In this document: piece after piece, positions 25,006 to 33,522 of the stretch | Layout of the letters: each line of letters opens with the position of its first letter | Position numbering within the stretch: position 1 is the first letter of the stretch | Program-made: the position numbers and the translations under genes | Notes under the pieces: model-generated | The model's input: only the letters and a program-made list of their open reading frames with translations | Told to the model about the DNA's origin: nothing | Database searches by the model: none | Source: JBOFSQ01 sp051651625 | GTDB lineage: Bacteria > Planctomycetota > Planctomycetia > Pirellulales > Thermoguttaceae | Direction: 5' to 3' | Assembly (NCBI GenBank): GCA_051651625.1 | Contig: JBOFSQ010000036.1 | Span: 1 to 64,000 of the forward strand | Length of the DNA: 64,000 nt

Positions 25006-25440
25006 GTGTCCGTTAAGATTCGACTCAAGATGATGGGGCGTCGCCATCGTCCATTTTTCCGTATGGTTGTGACCGACGCACGCACACCGCGTGATGGTCG
25101 CGTGATCGAGGAAGTCGGGACGTACGACCCGATGATTCCGGAAACCGATGCTCGTTGCCAGTTGGTTGGCGAGCGGATTGATTACTGGCGCAGCGTTGGA
25201 GCGCAGCCGTCGGAAAAGGCTGGTGTTTTGATCAAGAAATACGGCAAAGACGGTACGCATCTCGACGCCCAAAAGCAGGCTCTGGATCGTCTCGCGCTTT
25301 CGCGTCGTCGTCCGGGACTCCCAGCGGAGTTACCGCCCGCCGCCGAAACGCCGGGGAAGAAACGCAAGAAGAAAAACGACGCCGCTACTGCCGCCGCTGC
25401 TGTGGAAACCGCGCCCGTCGAAACGCCTGCCAGCGAATAA
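25006..25440 (+). CDS. rpsP: Small ribosomal subunit protein bS16
   Basis: 144 residues with a GTG start at 25006; AGGAG lies about 8 bases upstream (24993-24997), which fixes the start. The core SVKIRLKMMGRRHRPFFRMVVTDARTPRDGRVIEEVGTYDPM and the YWRSVGAQPSEKAGVLIKKYG segment are diagnostic. Beyond about residue 85 there is a C-terminal extension rich in Pro, Ala and Lys (PGKKRKKKNDAATAAAAVE), making it longer than the usual 80-90 residue S16. It is 4 bases from trmD. Confidence 0.96.
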   Translation: MSVKIRLKMMGRRHRPFFRMVVTDARTPRDGRVIEEVGTYDPMIPETDARCQLVGERIDYWRSVGAQPSEKAGVLIKKYGKDGTHLDAQKQALDRLALSRRRPGLPAELPPAAETPGKKRKKKNDAATAAAAVETAPVETPASE

Positions 25441-25444
25441 CTTT

Positions 25445-26110
25445 GTGCGATTTGATCTACTAACGCTTTTTCCGCGGCTGTTCGATGGCTTCCTTTCGGA
25501 GAGTCTCGTGAAGTCGGCGATAGATCGCGGTCTTATCGGCGTTCATCTCCACAATATGCGAGACTGGGCGACCGACAAACACGCAACGATGGACGACACG
25601 CCTTACGGCGGCGGTGCGGGGATGGTGCTGAAGGTAGACCGCGTCGTCCCGTGTGTTGAAGACGTGCAAAGCCGCGATGAACCGGCGGGTAGATTGTTGA
25701 TGCTCACGCCGCAGGGGCGACGCCTCACGCAATCGGTTGTCGAGGAGCTTGCGAGCGAGTCGCGGCTCGTGATTTTGTGTGGACGTTACGAAGGTTTTGA
25801 CGACCGAGTGCGACAGATTTTGCGTCCCGATACGATTTCGATAGGCGACTTCGTTTTGAACGGCGGCGAAGTTGCGGCGATGGCGATAGTCGAGGCGGTG
25901 ATGCGGCTCCTTCCGGGAGTGCTTGGCGACGAGGCGTCGTCGCGTCACGACTCGTTTTCGCTCCGTTCACCGAGTGGCGAGCGGCTACTTGAGGAGCCGC
26001 AGTTCACGCGACCGCGTGAATATCGCGGTTTGGGGGTTCCCGAAGTCCTCGTCAGCGGCAATCACGCCGCAGTTGCGGCGTGGCGAGAGAGTGAACGAAA
26101 ACGCATATAA
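25445..26110 (+). CDS. trmD: tRNA (guanine37-N1)-methyltransferase
   Basis: 221 residues with a GTG start. The SPOUT methyltransferase modifies G37 of tRNAs to prevent frameshifting. Signatures: MRFDLLTLFPRLFDGFLSESLVKSAIDRGLI, RDWATDKHATMDDTPYGGGAGMVLKVD, LCGRYEGFDDRV and the knot SIGDFVLNGGEVAAMAIVEAVMRLLPGVLGDEASSRHDSF. The C-terminus ends soon after VPEVLVSGNH, a normal length for the short form. It lies 4 bases after rpsP, so it is certainly co-transcribed. rimM, often located between these genes, is absent. Confidence 0.96.
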   Translation: MRFDLLTLFPRLFDGFLSESLVKSAIDRGLIGVHLHNMRDWATDKHATMDDTPYGGGAGMVLKVDRVVPCVEDVQSRDEPAGRLLMLTPQGRRLTQSVVEELASESRLVILCGRYEGFDDRVRQILRPDTISIGDFVLNGGEVAAMAIVEAVMRLLPGVLGDEASSRHDSFSLRSPSGERLLEEPQFTRPREYRGLGVPEVLVSGNHAAVAAWRESERKRI

Positions 26111-26174
26111 GTCGTATAGGACTTATACCTCCTATAGACCAGTATTACTATAACAAACGAAGGAGAAAAGGCGA

Positions 26175-26615
26175 ATGACACAGGCATTGATGAACATCGT
26201 TGAAGGGTACAGCAAGAAGGCGGCTCTTCCGAAGTTTGAGATCGGCGACACTGTAAACGTTCACTGCCGCATTTTGGAAGGCGACAAAGAGCGTATTCAG
26301 ATATTTAGCGGCGTTGTCATCGCGCGCAGTGGTGGCGGGACGCGCGAGATGTTCACGGTGCGCCGGATTGTTGGTGGTGAAGGAGTTGAGCGGAAGTTTC
26401 CGCTTCACTCGCCGCGTATCGCCAACGTAGAGGTGACGCGAAGTGCGGTCGTCCGCCGCGCGAAACTCTACTTCTTGCGTGATCGTGTTGGCAAGGCTGT
26501 CCGTCTTAAGGAACGCCGTGTCGAGCGAGTCATTTCGTCTGACGCCCCGAAGAAGGCACGTCGCGGACGCAAGGCAACCGCTGCCAAAAAAGCCGCCGCC
26601 GCAACTGCGGAGTAG
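26175..26615 (+). CDS. rplS: Large ribosomal subunit protein bL19
   Basis: 146 residues. The SD GAAGGAG sits about 9 bases before the [98 protein letters not shown] is a complete L19 core. The C-terminal 25 residues are Lys/Ala-rich and resemble the extension on bS16 here. The last codon is immediately followed by dispersed repeat family A. Confidence 0.97.
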   Translation: MTQALMNIVEGYSKKAALPKFEIGDTVNVHCRILEGDKERIQIFSGVVIARSGGGTREMFTVRRIVGGEGVERKFPLHSPRIANVEVTRSAVVRRAKLYFLRDRVGKAVRLKERRVERVISSDAPKKARRGRKATAAKKAAAATAE

Positions 26616-26729
26616 ACCCGTTACGGGTCAATTTATAGGCTTCGCCCCCCGTCACGCTGCGGCTTGCGGCAGTGACGCCTCGATGGGCCGCTGACGTTTT
26701 GGTACGGGAAATTCAAACCGTCTTGAGTA
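26616..26729. repeat. Dispersed repeat family A, copy 2
   Basis: Second copy of the element at 2420-2519. It begins one base after the rplS stop with the GACCCGTTACGGGTC hairpin and ends TCTTGAGTA. The inner part carries an additional short inverted stretch (CACGCTGCGGCTTGCGGCAGTG) not seen in copy 1. Confidence 0.75.
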
Positions 26730-26736
26730 TGGAAGA

Positions 26737-27627
26737 CTACAAACTGCGAACGACGGCGACAGCAAACGCAACCATCGCGCCCGCGACGAACAGTAACGCA
26801 ATCATCGGCATTGCGGCGCGCCATGGTGTTGTTGTCAGTCGCACAACGTCGTCGTGCCACTCATCGTTTTCTATCGTGATTGGTGCTAAACCGCTCCACG
26901 CAACGCCGCGCGATGGTGCGCTGCGGTCGTAAAATACGACGTGCGTTTCTGCGCTCAGTTTTTCTGCATCGAGCGACGATGCGTATGTTGTGTATTCTTC
27001 GCCATCGACTTCGTAACGCAATGTCGCCTTGTAGACCCAGCGACCGTTTACACGAAAAGATGTGTTGCGAACTCCAGTCTGCCGCGCAAGCACAGCGTCC
27101 CCTTCACGCAACAGCCGAACGATTCGTCTTCCCGACACGAAAGCGGTTAGCGTGAAGACAAGTCCCACCACAAAAAATACTCCGCCGTTGAGGCCAAAGA
27201 TCAGGAAGAAGAGCGGACCAACCGCGCCGACACTTGTGAGGTAAAGTTTCTCAATGCGGTATAGATCGCGCGAACGTTCGAGCGGCACAACGTCGTTGAC
27301 GTTGTATACGCCTTCAAACCCGTATGACGTTCCATCGGCAACGCCGCGAAAGTGGTAGGCGTAGACGCTGCGATTGTTGGAGTGAGTGTTTGTGCGGTCG
27401 ATGGAGACGATGGTTGCTTCGCCCGCAGGTTCCCACTTTCGCGGGATGATGTCGTCGAGCGTGAAGGCCAGCGCGATGATAGTCATCGGCAGAAGTCCTA
27501 TGACGCAGAATATCGTCCCCAGCCACGCGGCAGGTTCCACGCCCAAGAGAAGTGCGCTACGAAGTGTCTGCGTAACTTCGCGCGGCGGCTGACCGAAGTT
27601 GGCAAGTTCGGGGAGTGTGTCGTTCAT
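26737..27627 (-). CDS. Membrane protein, DUF3592-like, function unknown
   Basis: 296 residues from the ATG at 27627 (MNDTLPELANF); an alternative ATG at 27651 lies in a repeat and cannot be excluded. There are two hydrophobic helices at about 38-62, a beta-rich loop with GEATIVSIDRTNTHSNNRSVYAYHFRGVADGTSYGFEG, a helical pair at about 130-170, a second loop of the same type (RWVYKATLRYEVDGEEYTTYASSL ... VVFYDRSAPSRGVAWSG), and a C-terminal helix at about 270-293. The duplicated VYxYxFxVDGxxY loops between membrane helices resemble DUF3592 proteins. Its neighbour on the same strand is the HlyD adaptor, but a 120-base repeat-filled gap separates them. Confidence 0.7.
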   Translation of the reverse strand: MNDTLPELANFGQPPREVTQTLRSALLLGVEPAAWLGTIFCVIGLLPMTIIALAFTLDDIIPRKWEPAGEATIVSIDRTNTHSNNRSVYAYHFRGVADGTSYGFEGVYNVNDVVPLERSRDLYRIEKLYLTSVGAVGPLFFLIFGLNGGVFFVVGLVFTLTAFVSGRRIVRLLREGDAVLARQTGVRNTSFRVNGRWVYKATLRYEVDGEEYTTYASSLDAEKLSAETHVVFYDRSAPSRGVAWSGLAPITIENDEWHDDVVRLTTTPWRAAMPMIALLFVAGAMVAFAVAVVRSL

Positions 27628-27652
27628 TGTTGATCTCTGATTGGTGTACATT

Positions 27653-27768
27653 TCGTCACCCCCGCGTAGGCGGGAATCTATCCTGATTCGGGCACTCGCT
27701 TACGCTTCGCGTTCTTATTCACTCGCTTACGTTTCCCACTTTGATTCACTCGCTTACGCTTTGTGCTT
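27653..27768. repeat. GTCACCCCCGCG element plus three GAAGCGTAAGCGAGTG-type units
   Basis: Inverse-orientation units (CACTCGCTTACGCTTCGC) follow a TCACCCCCGCGTAGGCGGGAATC hairpin. The last unit, at 27746-27764, encodes the final residues and stop of the HlyD adaptor gene. Confidence 0.8.
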
Positions 27769-29194
27769 TGATTTGTTCGCCTCCCTCCTCCTTCTTTTTC
27801 GGTTTCGTCTCTTCTGGGAGGTGGAGTTGTTTTCGGTGTTGCCACGCACCGAGGACGACTTCGTCGCCAGCTTCTAGACCAGATGCGATCACGACTTTCT
27901 TGTCGTTGGTGGCACCGATTTCGATTTCGTGTTTTTCAAAAACGCCGTCGCGGTACGTCATGCAGTAACTCTTGCCGTTATACTGAAAGACCGCTTGAAC
28001 CGGCAAAACTAGTGCGTCTGCGATTTCGTTAACGGTGATGAGCACCTCGGCGGTGAGACCGGGTTTGATACCTTCAGGGGCGTCGTTGATCCGAACAAGG
28101 ACTTGATACTCACGCGACATCGTTGCTCCACCACCGCCGCCACTCTGTTCGGGATAGTCGTTGACTCGTTCGACAACGCCATCGAAGTCACGATTGGGAA
28201 ACGCCTCAAGACGCACTGTCGCTTTCTGCCCCGTTTTGACGAGCCGAATACTCGCCTCGTTTACGAGTCCCTTGACTTGCATCTGAGTTGGGTCGGGGAG
28301 ACGCATAAGGATTTGTCGCTCGAACACTTTTTTTCCTTCGCGGATCAGGTCTTCCTCACCGCCCCAACGCGAGATGAAGTAGACAACTTGCCCGTCTTGT
28401 GGCGCGACGATACGACACCGCTCAAGCTGCGTTTGCAAGTGCCGAAGCCGCGACTGCTCTAACTCTTCGTTCTCCCGGTCTGCGTTCGCCTTTGCCGTCG
28501 CCGATGCCACTGCCGACGTATACGTCCGCACATTTTTTTCGTAAGTAAATTGCGTCAACACATCTTTTTCGAGTTCTGCCGACTCGCGTGCGTTCGTCGC
28601 CTTGCGAAACGCAATCACGTCGGCTTCAGCCTGCGACTCGGTAAGATAACCGCGTTCGAGAAGTTTTTGATTGAAACGCACGTTGTCTTCGGCGAGACGC
28701 GCCTCTTCGCGGGCGACAAAGATTTTATCGTCGATTACTTTCAGCTCGTGAAGATATTTCCCCTCGGTGTATTCCTTCAGCGAAAGTTCGGCGTTGCGTA
28801 AATCGGCCTCTGACTTCGCCATCGCCGCCATCGCGTTGCTCACGACGATTCTCTGTTTCGTAACGTTTTCGGCGAGTGTCGATGCGTCAAGCTCGACGAG
28901 CAAGTCTCCCTTTTTGACTGACGTTCCTTCAGGGACGAGGGAGATAATTGTGAGTCCACCCGGACTCTCAACTTCGCACCGAATCTCAACGTTTTGCGCA
29001 CTCTCAACGTTTCCGCGTTCGAGAATCTGGTGAACAAATCGCTCACGCAAAACACGAATCATCTCCGGCGGCGAAGCGACGTTCCCCGCACTTAACAGAC
29101 TCCAAACGCCGTAACCACTCGCACCGAGAACAGTCACGACGACAACCAACGTAACGAGTCGCCACGCGAGACGGGAAGATTTATTTGTTGACAT
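27746..29194 (-). CDS. HlyD/RND-type periplasmic adaptor (membrane fusion) protein
   Basis: 482 residues. N-terminal membrane anchor (LVTLVVVVTVLGASGYGVWSLL), then the first half of a biotinyl-lipoyl domain (ESPGGLTIISLVPEGTSVKKGDLLVELDASTL), a long alpha-helical hairpin (about 110-265) with coiled-coil character, the second lipoyl half (QLERCRIVAPQDGQVVYF), and beta-barrel domains (GQKATVRLEAFPNRDFDGVVERVNDYPE, GLTAEVLITVNEIADALVLPVQAVF). It links an inner-membrane exporter to an outer-membrane channel; no transporter gene is adjacent, though the autotransporter follows divergently. The last seven residues (KAQSVSE-stop) come from a dispersed repeat. Confidence 0.9.
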   Translation of the reverse strand: MSTNKSSRLAWRLVTLVVVVTVLGASGYGVWSLLSAGNVASPPEMIRVLRERFVHQILERGNVESAQNVEIRCEVESPGGLTIISLVPEGTSVKKGDLLVELDASTLAENVTKQRIVVSNAMAAMAKSEADLRNAELSLKEYTEGKYLHELKVIDDKIFVAREEARLAEDNVRFNQKLLERGYLTESQAEADVIAFRKATNARESAELEKDVLTQFTYEKNVRTYTSAVASATAKANADRENEELEQSRLRHLQTQLERCRIVAPQDGQVVYFISRWGGEEDLIREGKKVFERQILMRLPDPTQMQVKGLVNEASIRLVKTGQKATVRLEAFPNRDFDGVVERVNDYPEQSGGGGGATMSREYQVLVRINDAPEGIKPGLTAEVLITVNEIADALVLPVQAVFQYNGKSYCMTYRDGVFEKHEIEIGATNDKKVVIASGLEAGDEVVLGAWQHRKQLHLPEETKPKKKEEGGEQIKAQSVSE

Positions 29195-29340
29195 TGTTGG
29201 GCCTTTGTTTTTTGGTAACCGTTCACGGTTACGTTGATGTTATGTCGGTGTTGATTCGGGCACTCGCTTACGCTTCGCGTTCTGATTCACTCGCTTACGC
29301 TTCGCGTTCTGATTCACTCGCTTACGCTTCGCGTTCTGAT

Positions 29341-29433
29341 TCACTCGCTTACGCTTCGCGTTCTGATTAATTCACCATCGCGTTCGATGGTGAAAACTAC
29401 GTTTGGATTGTTTTGTGTGTTCACCGCATCGAC
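29341..29433 (-). pseudogene. Duplicated 3' fragment of the double-protease gene
   Basis: 93 bases identical to 33523-33615, encoding DAVNTQNNPNVVFTIERD... to the stop on the minus strand. The identity ends abruptly at 29433, where repeat family B sequence takes over. It is a gene fragment with no start or domain of its own. Confidence 0.9.
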
Positions 29434-29663
29434 ACACGTCGCGCACGAACTACGATTGATTAGCCCATCGCCTACCTCGGAATAAATGACCAAAAACCGT
29501 GAACGGACAGTTTCACCCCATTTTGAGTGTAAATCCCACACCTACCTCAAACCAACACAAATCATTCGTATATTAAGCGACATTATCCCGTTCCACGCCT
29601 TGTCGTCAAGAAGCGTCGGACGAGCGGTAAAGCTACCGTCGTTCTCGTATCTTGTGTTAATAT

Positions 29664-29675
29664 GGGGGGGGGGGG
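29664..29675 (+). promoter_or_regulatory. Poly-G tract (12 G) upstream of the autotransporter gene
   Basis: Twelve consecutive G directly follow GTTAATAT, 141 bases before the autotransporter ATG. The TAATAT (29658-29663) could be a -10 element, which would place the G run at the transcription start. A 13-G run in a similar context (GTTAATATGAG) lies upstream of the first GYF_2 gene. Long homopolymers in an otherwise complex spacer are typical slipped-strand phase-variation sites. Confidence 0.6.
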
Positions 29676-29816
29676 TAGCTTTTTTGGCTTGGGCAAAATA
29701 AACAAACCGACGCCGCCCTCTTTCCGATAACGAAACCGTGACTCTCGCATTGCGCTATGTTGGCGCATCTGTCGTCGGAGCATTTGTAAAATCGTTCAAA
29801 GAATAGTGAGAAATTT

Positions 29817-32800
29817 ATGACACAGACGAAACTCAACAGCCGCGCAAGGCGGCAAATGCTCAAGAAAAGCGTCGCCGCTGGCGCACTCTTGGCAGCAATC
29901 TTGTCCGCAACACCAGTTCTCGCAACCGATGTGAGTTGGGATGCTGGAGGTGCCGCTGACACGTCTTGGACAAATGCTACCAACTGGAATGCTAACTCCG
30001 TTCCAACATCTGTTGACCGCGCAAACATCACCGGCGGTAACTCAAGCGGTGCCGCCAACGGCACAAGCTACACCGCCACAATCAACACCGACAACGCACA
30101 CGCCGGAACCGTCTACATCACCGGCGGTGACACAGCCAATAACGGTTTCAATGGTGGTGACGCCACCGTGAGTCTTGCCACTGGCGGCACGCTTCAAGTC
30201 GGCGGGCAGATTGTCTTGCAGAATGGTACAACAACGAGCACCGGCACCGCTGGCACAGCCACGTTCAACATGACCGGCGGAACGCTCGTCGTGAATAACG
30301 CTGCGGCGAATGTGTTTATGTTCGATGGCGATGGCACTGTTACGCTCGACACCTCCGCCGCCGCCAACAAAGTCCTCACCATTGCCGCCGCAAACGGCAC
30401 GACGGCGAATCTGAATGCTGAATTTGTGTACGATGACGGTGGAACATTTGAAGAAGGCATCGAAGGTTTCGTCCAAATCAACAACGCCACCAACGGCGGC
30501 TTGGTTGTCTTCCAGACCCATCAAACGGTTCTCGCGGGTGGTGCGCTCAATCTCGCCAGCGGCTCGCTCGGTATCGCCGGAGGACGCAACTTAACACTGG
30601 AAGCTGGTGGTGCGTTCTTCGTTGGATTTCCTAACCTCAATCCCGTCGCTGGTCCTATGCCATTTCTGATGGCTGACCCTGCTGGCAAAGCTGTTGTGAT
30701 TTCTGCCGATAATGCCAGTACGGTGAAGTTTACTTACGTCAACCCGGGCGAAGCGAACTTTTCTGGCAGTGCCACGCAAACTGGAGATGCTGGTCTCTTT
30801 GGCAAAATGGTCATCGGAAACGGCACCGAAAGAGGTAATTATACCATCGGTGGTATTGTTGACCCAACCGACCCGACTCAAGATGTCGCTGGCAGTTTCA
30901 CCATTTTCAATGACCCCACTTTTGGCGTTGACGGACAACTCATCATCCGCAACGGCACCGTGACGAATACCCGCGCGGGAACATTAACAATGGACGGAGG
31001 CGAGCTACTCATCAAAGCCGATCCGAACGCGACCAACGCGACAGCAAAGCTGGTGATGATGGAAGGCTCGACGAACGCCGTTGCTAACACCACCGTTGAC
31101 GGTGGCGGAGTGAGAGGGAGTGCAATCCTCAACATTGAGACCGGCGCGAAGTTCGATGGCGCAACGGCGACAGTTCTCACACTCCAAGACAGCGGCGTGC
31201 TTGCAATCACAGAAGGTGAGAACGGCTTGAAAGTCGCCACTTCAAACTTGAACCTCCACTTGGTACAAGGTGATGGCATTGTTGATGTTGCCGATGGTTT
31301 GACCATGACGGCGCAATCGCTCGGCGTACCGAATCAAGGCATGGTGTACGGTGCGGGGAATCTCGTCAAAGACGGCGCGGGCAAATTGGTTCTCGCGGAG
31401 CACAACGCATATTCCGGCGAGACGCGGATTCTTGACGGCGAGCTTGAAATTCAAGGCTCGCTCGGTTATCAAGACAACGCCCCCTATAGCGGCACCGCCG
31501 TTTACTCGTCGCAAATCATCAACAACGGCACTCTCACGTTCGACAACACCGTCGCCACCGCGAATCCCAACAAAGTGAACGTGCAAGTCCTCGCAGGTGA
31601 AATGATCGGTACCGGCGACTTGAATCAGTTGAGCGACAACTTGCTCGTGCTCACCGGCTCAAACAAACTAACCGGTGCTGGCAATTCTAGCGATGTTGTT
31701 GTCGGAAAAGTTGGACAGAAGTATTCTGCGTTGCGAGTTGACGCGACCGGTTCACTGCATGCAAGTGGAAACTTGACAGTGAACTCGGCTGGTTACAATG
31801 GCGGCGCGGCTCTCACGCGCGACCACGACTACAACTTGAGTACAGCGATTCTCGGCTCGAACGCGCTTGGCTACAAACGCGGTGTGGCGTACACGTCCAA
31901 CACGCTGTTCGACGGCGTAGCGAAATTCGCTGCTGGCTCGGTGTGGAATGTTGCCACAAGCCAAATCGTCAGCGGTGATGACGTGAATGTTACTGTCGCC
32001 AAAGGCGGTTTTGCAACTGCTGACGATGTTACCAATGCGAATGCTGCGCTCAATGCTGGCAACACGATGTATTTCTACTCGCTGCAAGCGCAAGGTATGG
32101 CAGATGATCCTGCCGCTGCCACTTTGCAAGCGACGTGGAATCGCACGGCGCGGGTGAGTGACATTTTCATCAACTCGCTGATGCTTCACAACGCTGCGGC
32201 GATTCGGATGGCGACTACTGACCGCGTTGACAACTCGCTGTTTCGGATGCGGTGTTTGCAAGCGGGCGCGAAGTCGGGTTGCGGCGTAGCGGCTTGCGAA
32301 GCGGCGGATTGTCGCGGCGGATGCCAAGATGCCAAAGATGCGCATCGTAGCGGCTGGCAGATGTTGCGTGGAAACTCGATCTGGTTTAACTACGTCGGTC
32401 GCAGCGGCGATCTTGTCTCCAGTTACCAAGACGCGGCTGGCGCGCTGACGAAGTTTACCAGCCACGGTATTCAAGGCGGTTTTGACATCTTCAGTTCGCG
32501 GCGTGCGAATGTCGGCGTGATGTTCGGTTACGAAAACGAAGACGCGAAGCTGAATGTTCCGGGACACGAAGCCCGCGACAACGTGACGGGCGACGACGTT
32601 TACTTCGGTCTCTACGGCGGTTACTTGTTCCGTTCGTGCATTGACATTCGCGGCTCGCTCGGTTACGGTCTGCAAGATTACCGCTCGGCTCGTTACCAGC
32701 AGCTTGGTCTCGACCAAGGGATGTATCGTGCGCAGACTCTCGGCAAAACGTTGGAAAGCTCGCTAGAAGTTGGGCGGCGGTTCTACCTTTGCGGCAATCA

Positions 32801-33251
32801 CTTGTCGTTCCGTCCGGTGGTCGGCTTCGATTACTTCACCAACGATATTGACGGCGCAACAGAGATTCGTGATGCGGTGAATGGACGCAACCAAGTGAAA
32901 GGGTTGACTTACGGCGATATGAAATTGCGTCAGGCGAACGTGCGAATCGGTAGCGACTTGCAGGCGAACTGGTGGCGTTTCCGGCTGGCTGGCGGGACGT
33001 ACTACTCGCATCTGATGAACCGCGACGGGCGCGACCTGCGGTCAATGGTGACTGACGGCGAACACCGCAACCTCGCCGTTGGCAGCGACCTCGGACAGCA
33101 AACGCTGGTGTTTAACCTCGGGACGAACCTGTACCTCAACGAAGCGCGAACGTGCGCGGCGTTTGGGACGTACAACGGCGACTACTACATCGACCGCGCT
33201 GGCAAACCGTGGGGACATAACTACGCCGTTGGACTACAAGCGCGGTTTTAG
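29817..33251 (+). CDS. Type V autotransporter with C-terminal beta-barrel
   Basis: 1144 residues. A long signal peptide (about 1-37; ARRQMLKKSVAAGALLAAILSATPVLA) is followed by a Gly/Asn/Thr/Ala-rich passenger of beta-helix type. Autotransporter-associated repeats include GNLVKDGAGKLVLAEHNAYSGETRI at about 515-545. From about 860 to the end is a canonical autotransporter barrel: WFNYVGRSGDLVSS, SHGIQGGFDIFSSRRANVGVMFGYENEDAKL, DVYFGLYGGYLF, LSFRPVVGFDYF, and a terminal aromatic residue (LQARF) required for outer-membrane insertion. The passenger is exposed or released at the surface; its ligand is unknown. A Cys-rich stretch (about residues 812-842) at the passenger/barrel junction is unusual. 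Likely switched by the upstream poly-G run. Confidence 0.9.
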   Translation: MTQTKLNSRARRQMLKKSVAAGALLAAILSATPVLATDVSWDAGGAADTSWTNATNWNANSVPTSVDRANITGGNSSGAANGTSYTATINTDNAHAGTVYITGGDTANNGFNGGDATVSLATGGTLQVGGQIVLQNGTTTSTGTAGTATFNMTGGTLVVNNAAANVFMFDGDGTVTLDTSAAANKVLTIAAANGTTANLNAEFVYDDGGTFEEGIEGFVQINNATNGGLVVFQTHQTVLAGGALNLASGSLGIAGGRNLTLEAGGAFFVGFPNLNPVAGPMPFLMADPAGKAVVISADNASTVKFTYVNPGEANFSGSATQTGDAGLFGKMVIGNGTERGNYTIGGIVDPTDPTQDVAGSFTIFNDPTFGVDGQLIIRNGTVTNTRAGTLTMDGGELLIKADPNATNATAKLVMMEGSTNAVANTTVDGGGVRGSAILNIETGAKFDGATATVLTLQDSGVLAITEGENGLKVATSNLNLHLVQGDGIVDVADGLTMTAQSLGVPNQGMVYGAGNLVKDGAGKLVLAEHNAYSGETRILDGELEIQGSLGYQDNAPYSGTAVYSSQIINNGTLTFDNTVATANPNKVNVQVLAGEMIGTGDLNQLSDNLLVLTGSNKLTGAGNSSDVVVGKVGQKYSALRVDATGSLHASGNLTVNSAGYNGGAALTRDHDYNLSTAILGSNALGYKRGVAYTSNTLFDGVAKFAAGSVWNVATSQIVSGDDVNVTVAKGGFATADDVTNANAALNAGNTMYFYSLQAQGMADDPAAATLQATWNRTARVSDIFINSLMLHNAAAIRMATTDRVDNSLFRMRCLQAGAKSGCGVAACEAADCRGGCQDAKDAHRSGWQMLRGNSIWFNYVGRSGDLVSSYQDAAGALTKFTSHGIQGGFDIFSSRRANVGVMFGYENEDAKLNVPGHEARDNVTGDDVYFGLYGGYLFRSCIDIRGSLGYGLQDYRSARYQQLGLDQGMYRAQTLGKTLESSLEVGRRFYLCGNHLSFRPVVGFDYFTNDIDGATEIRDAVNGRNQVKGLTYGDMKLRQANVRIGSDLQANWWRFRLAGGTYYSHLMNRDGRDLRSMVTDGEHRNLAVGSDLGQQTLVFNLGTNLYLNEARTCAAFGTYNGDYYIDRAGKPWGHNYAVGLQARF

Positions 33252-33295
33252 TGAGCGCGTGTGATGCGTGATTGGAACCGTTCACGATTACACAA

Positions 33296-33444
33296 GATAG
33301 GCGGCGGGTTTACACACCCGCCGCACGCGACGCACGTCGCGCACGAACTACGATTGATTGGCCATTCAGACGGCATTTGTGCTGTATGTAAGTATGCACT
33401 GCACAAATGCCGTGCGATGGGTGTGTAAACCCCATCGCCTACCT
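33296..33444. repeat. Dispersed repeat family B, copy 2
   Basis: Full copy of the element at 4123-4258, with GATAGGCGGCGGGTTTACAC at one end and GTAAACCCCATCGCCTACC at the other. It lies between the convergent ends of the autotransporter and protease genes. The inner 27 bases CACGTCGCGC...GATTGATT are repeated at 29436-29462. Confidence 0.8.
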
Positions 33445-33522
33445 TGCATGATGAAAACAACCGTGAACAGATACCACGGTCTCTTCCGTCATCCCCGCGT
33501 ACTCTACGCCGAATGGCGGTTC

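Larger units (their letters stand above)
29195..29816. other. Autotransporter upstream spacer: repeats, duplicated gene tail, poly-G tract
   Basis: This 622-base spacer holds, in order: the perfect palindrome GTAACCGTTCACGGTTAC (29215-29232); four to five inverse-orientation GAAGCGTAAGCGAGTG units (29251-29370); a 93-base exact copy of the 3' end of the double-protease gene (29341-29433); a fragment of repeat family B (29434-29478); and a run of 12 G. No intact gene is present; the minus-strand frame across 29341-29541 is just the duplicated protease tail. Confidence 0.8.

Noticed and set aside
29251..29370. Possible CRISPR array (GAAGCGTAAGCGAGTG units)
   Set aside because: The unit plus spacing is constant (about 28 bases), the spacers are not unique, and single units occur all over the window.
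31752..32717. A 321-residue minus-strand open frame inside the autotransporter barrel
   Set aside because: Antisense shadow with no domain or ribosome-binding site.
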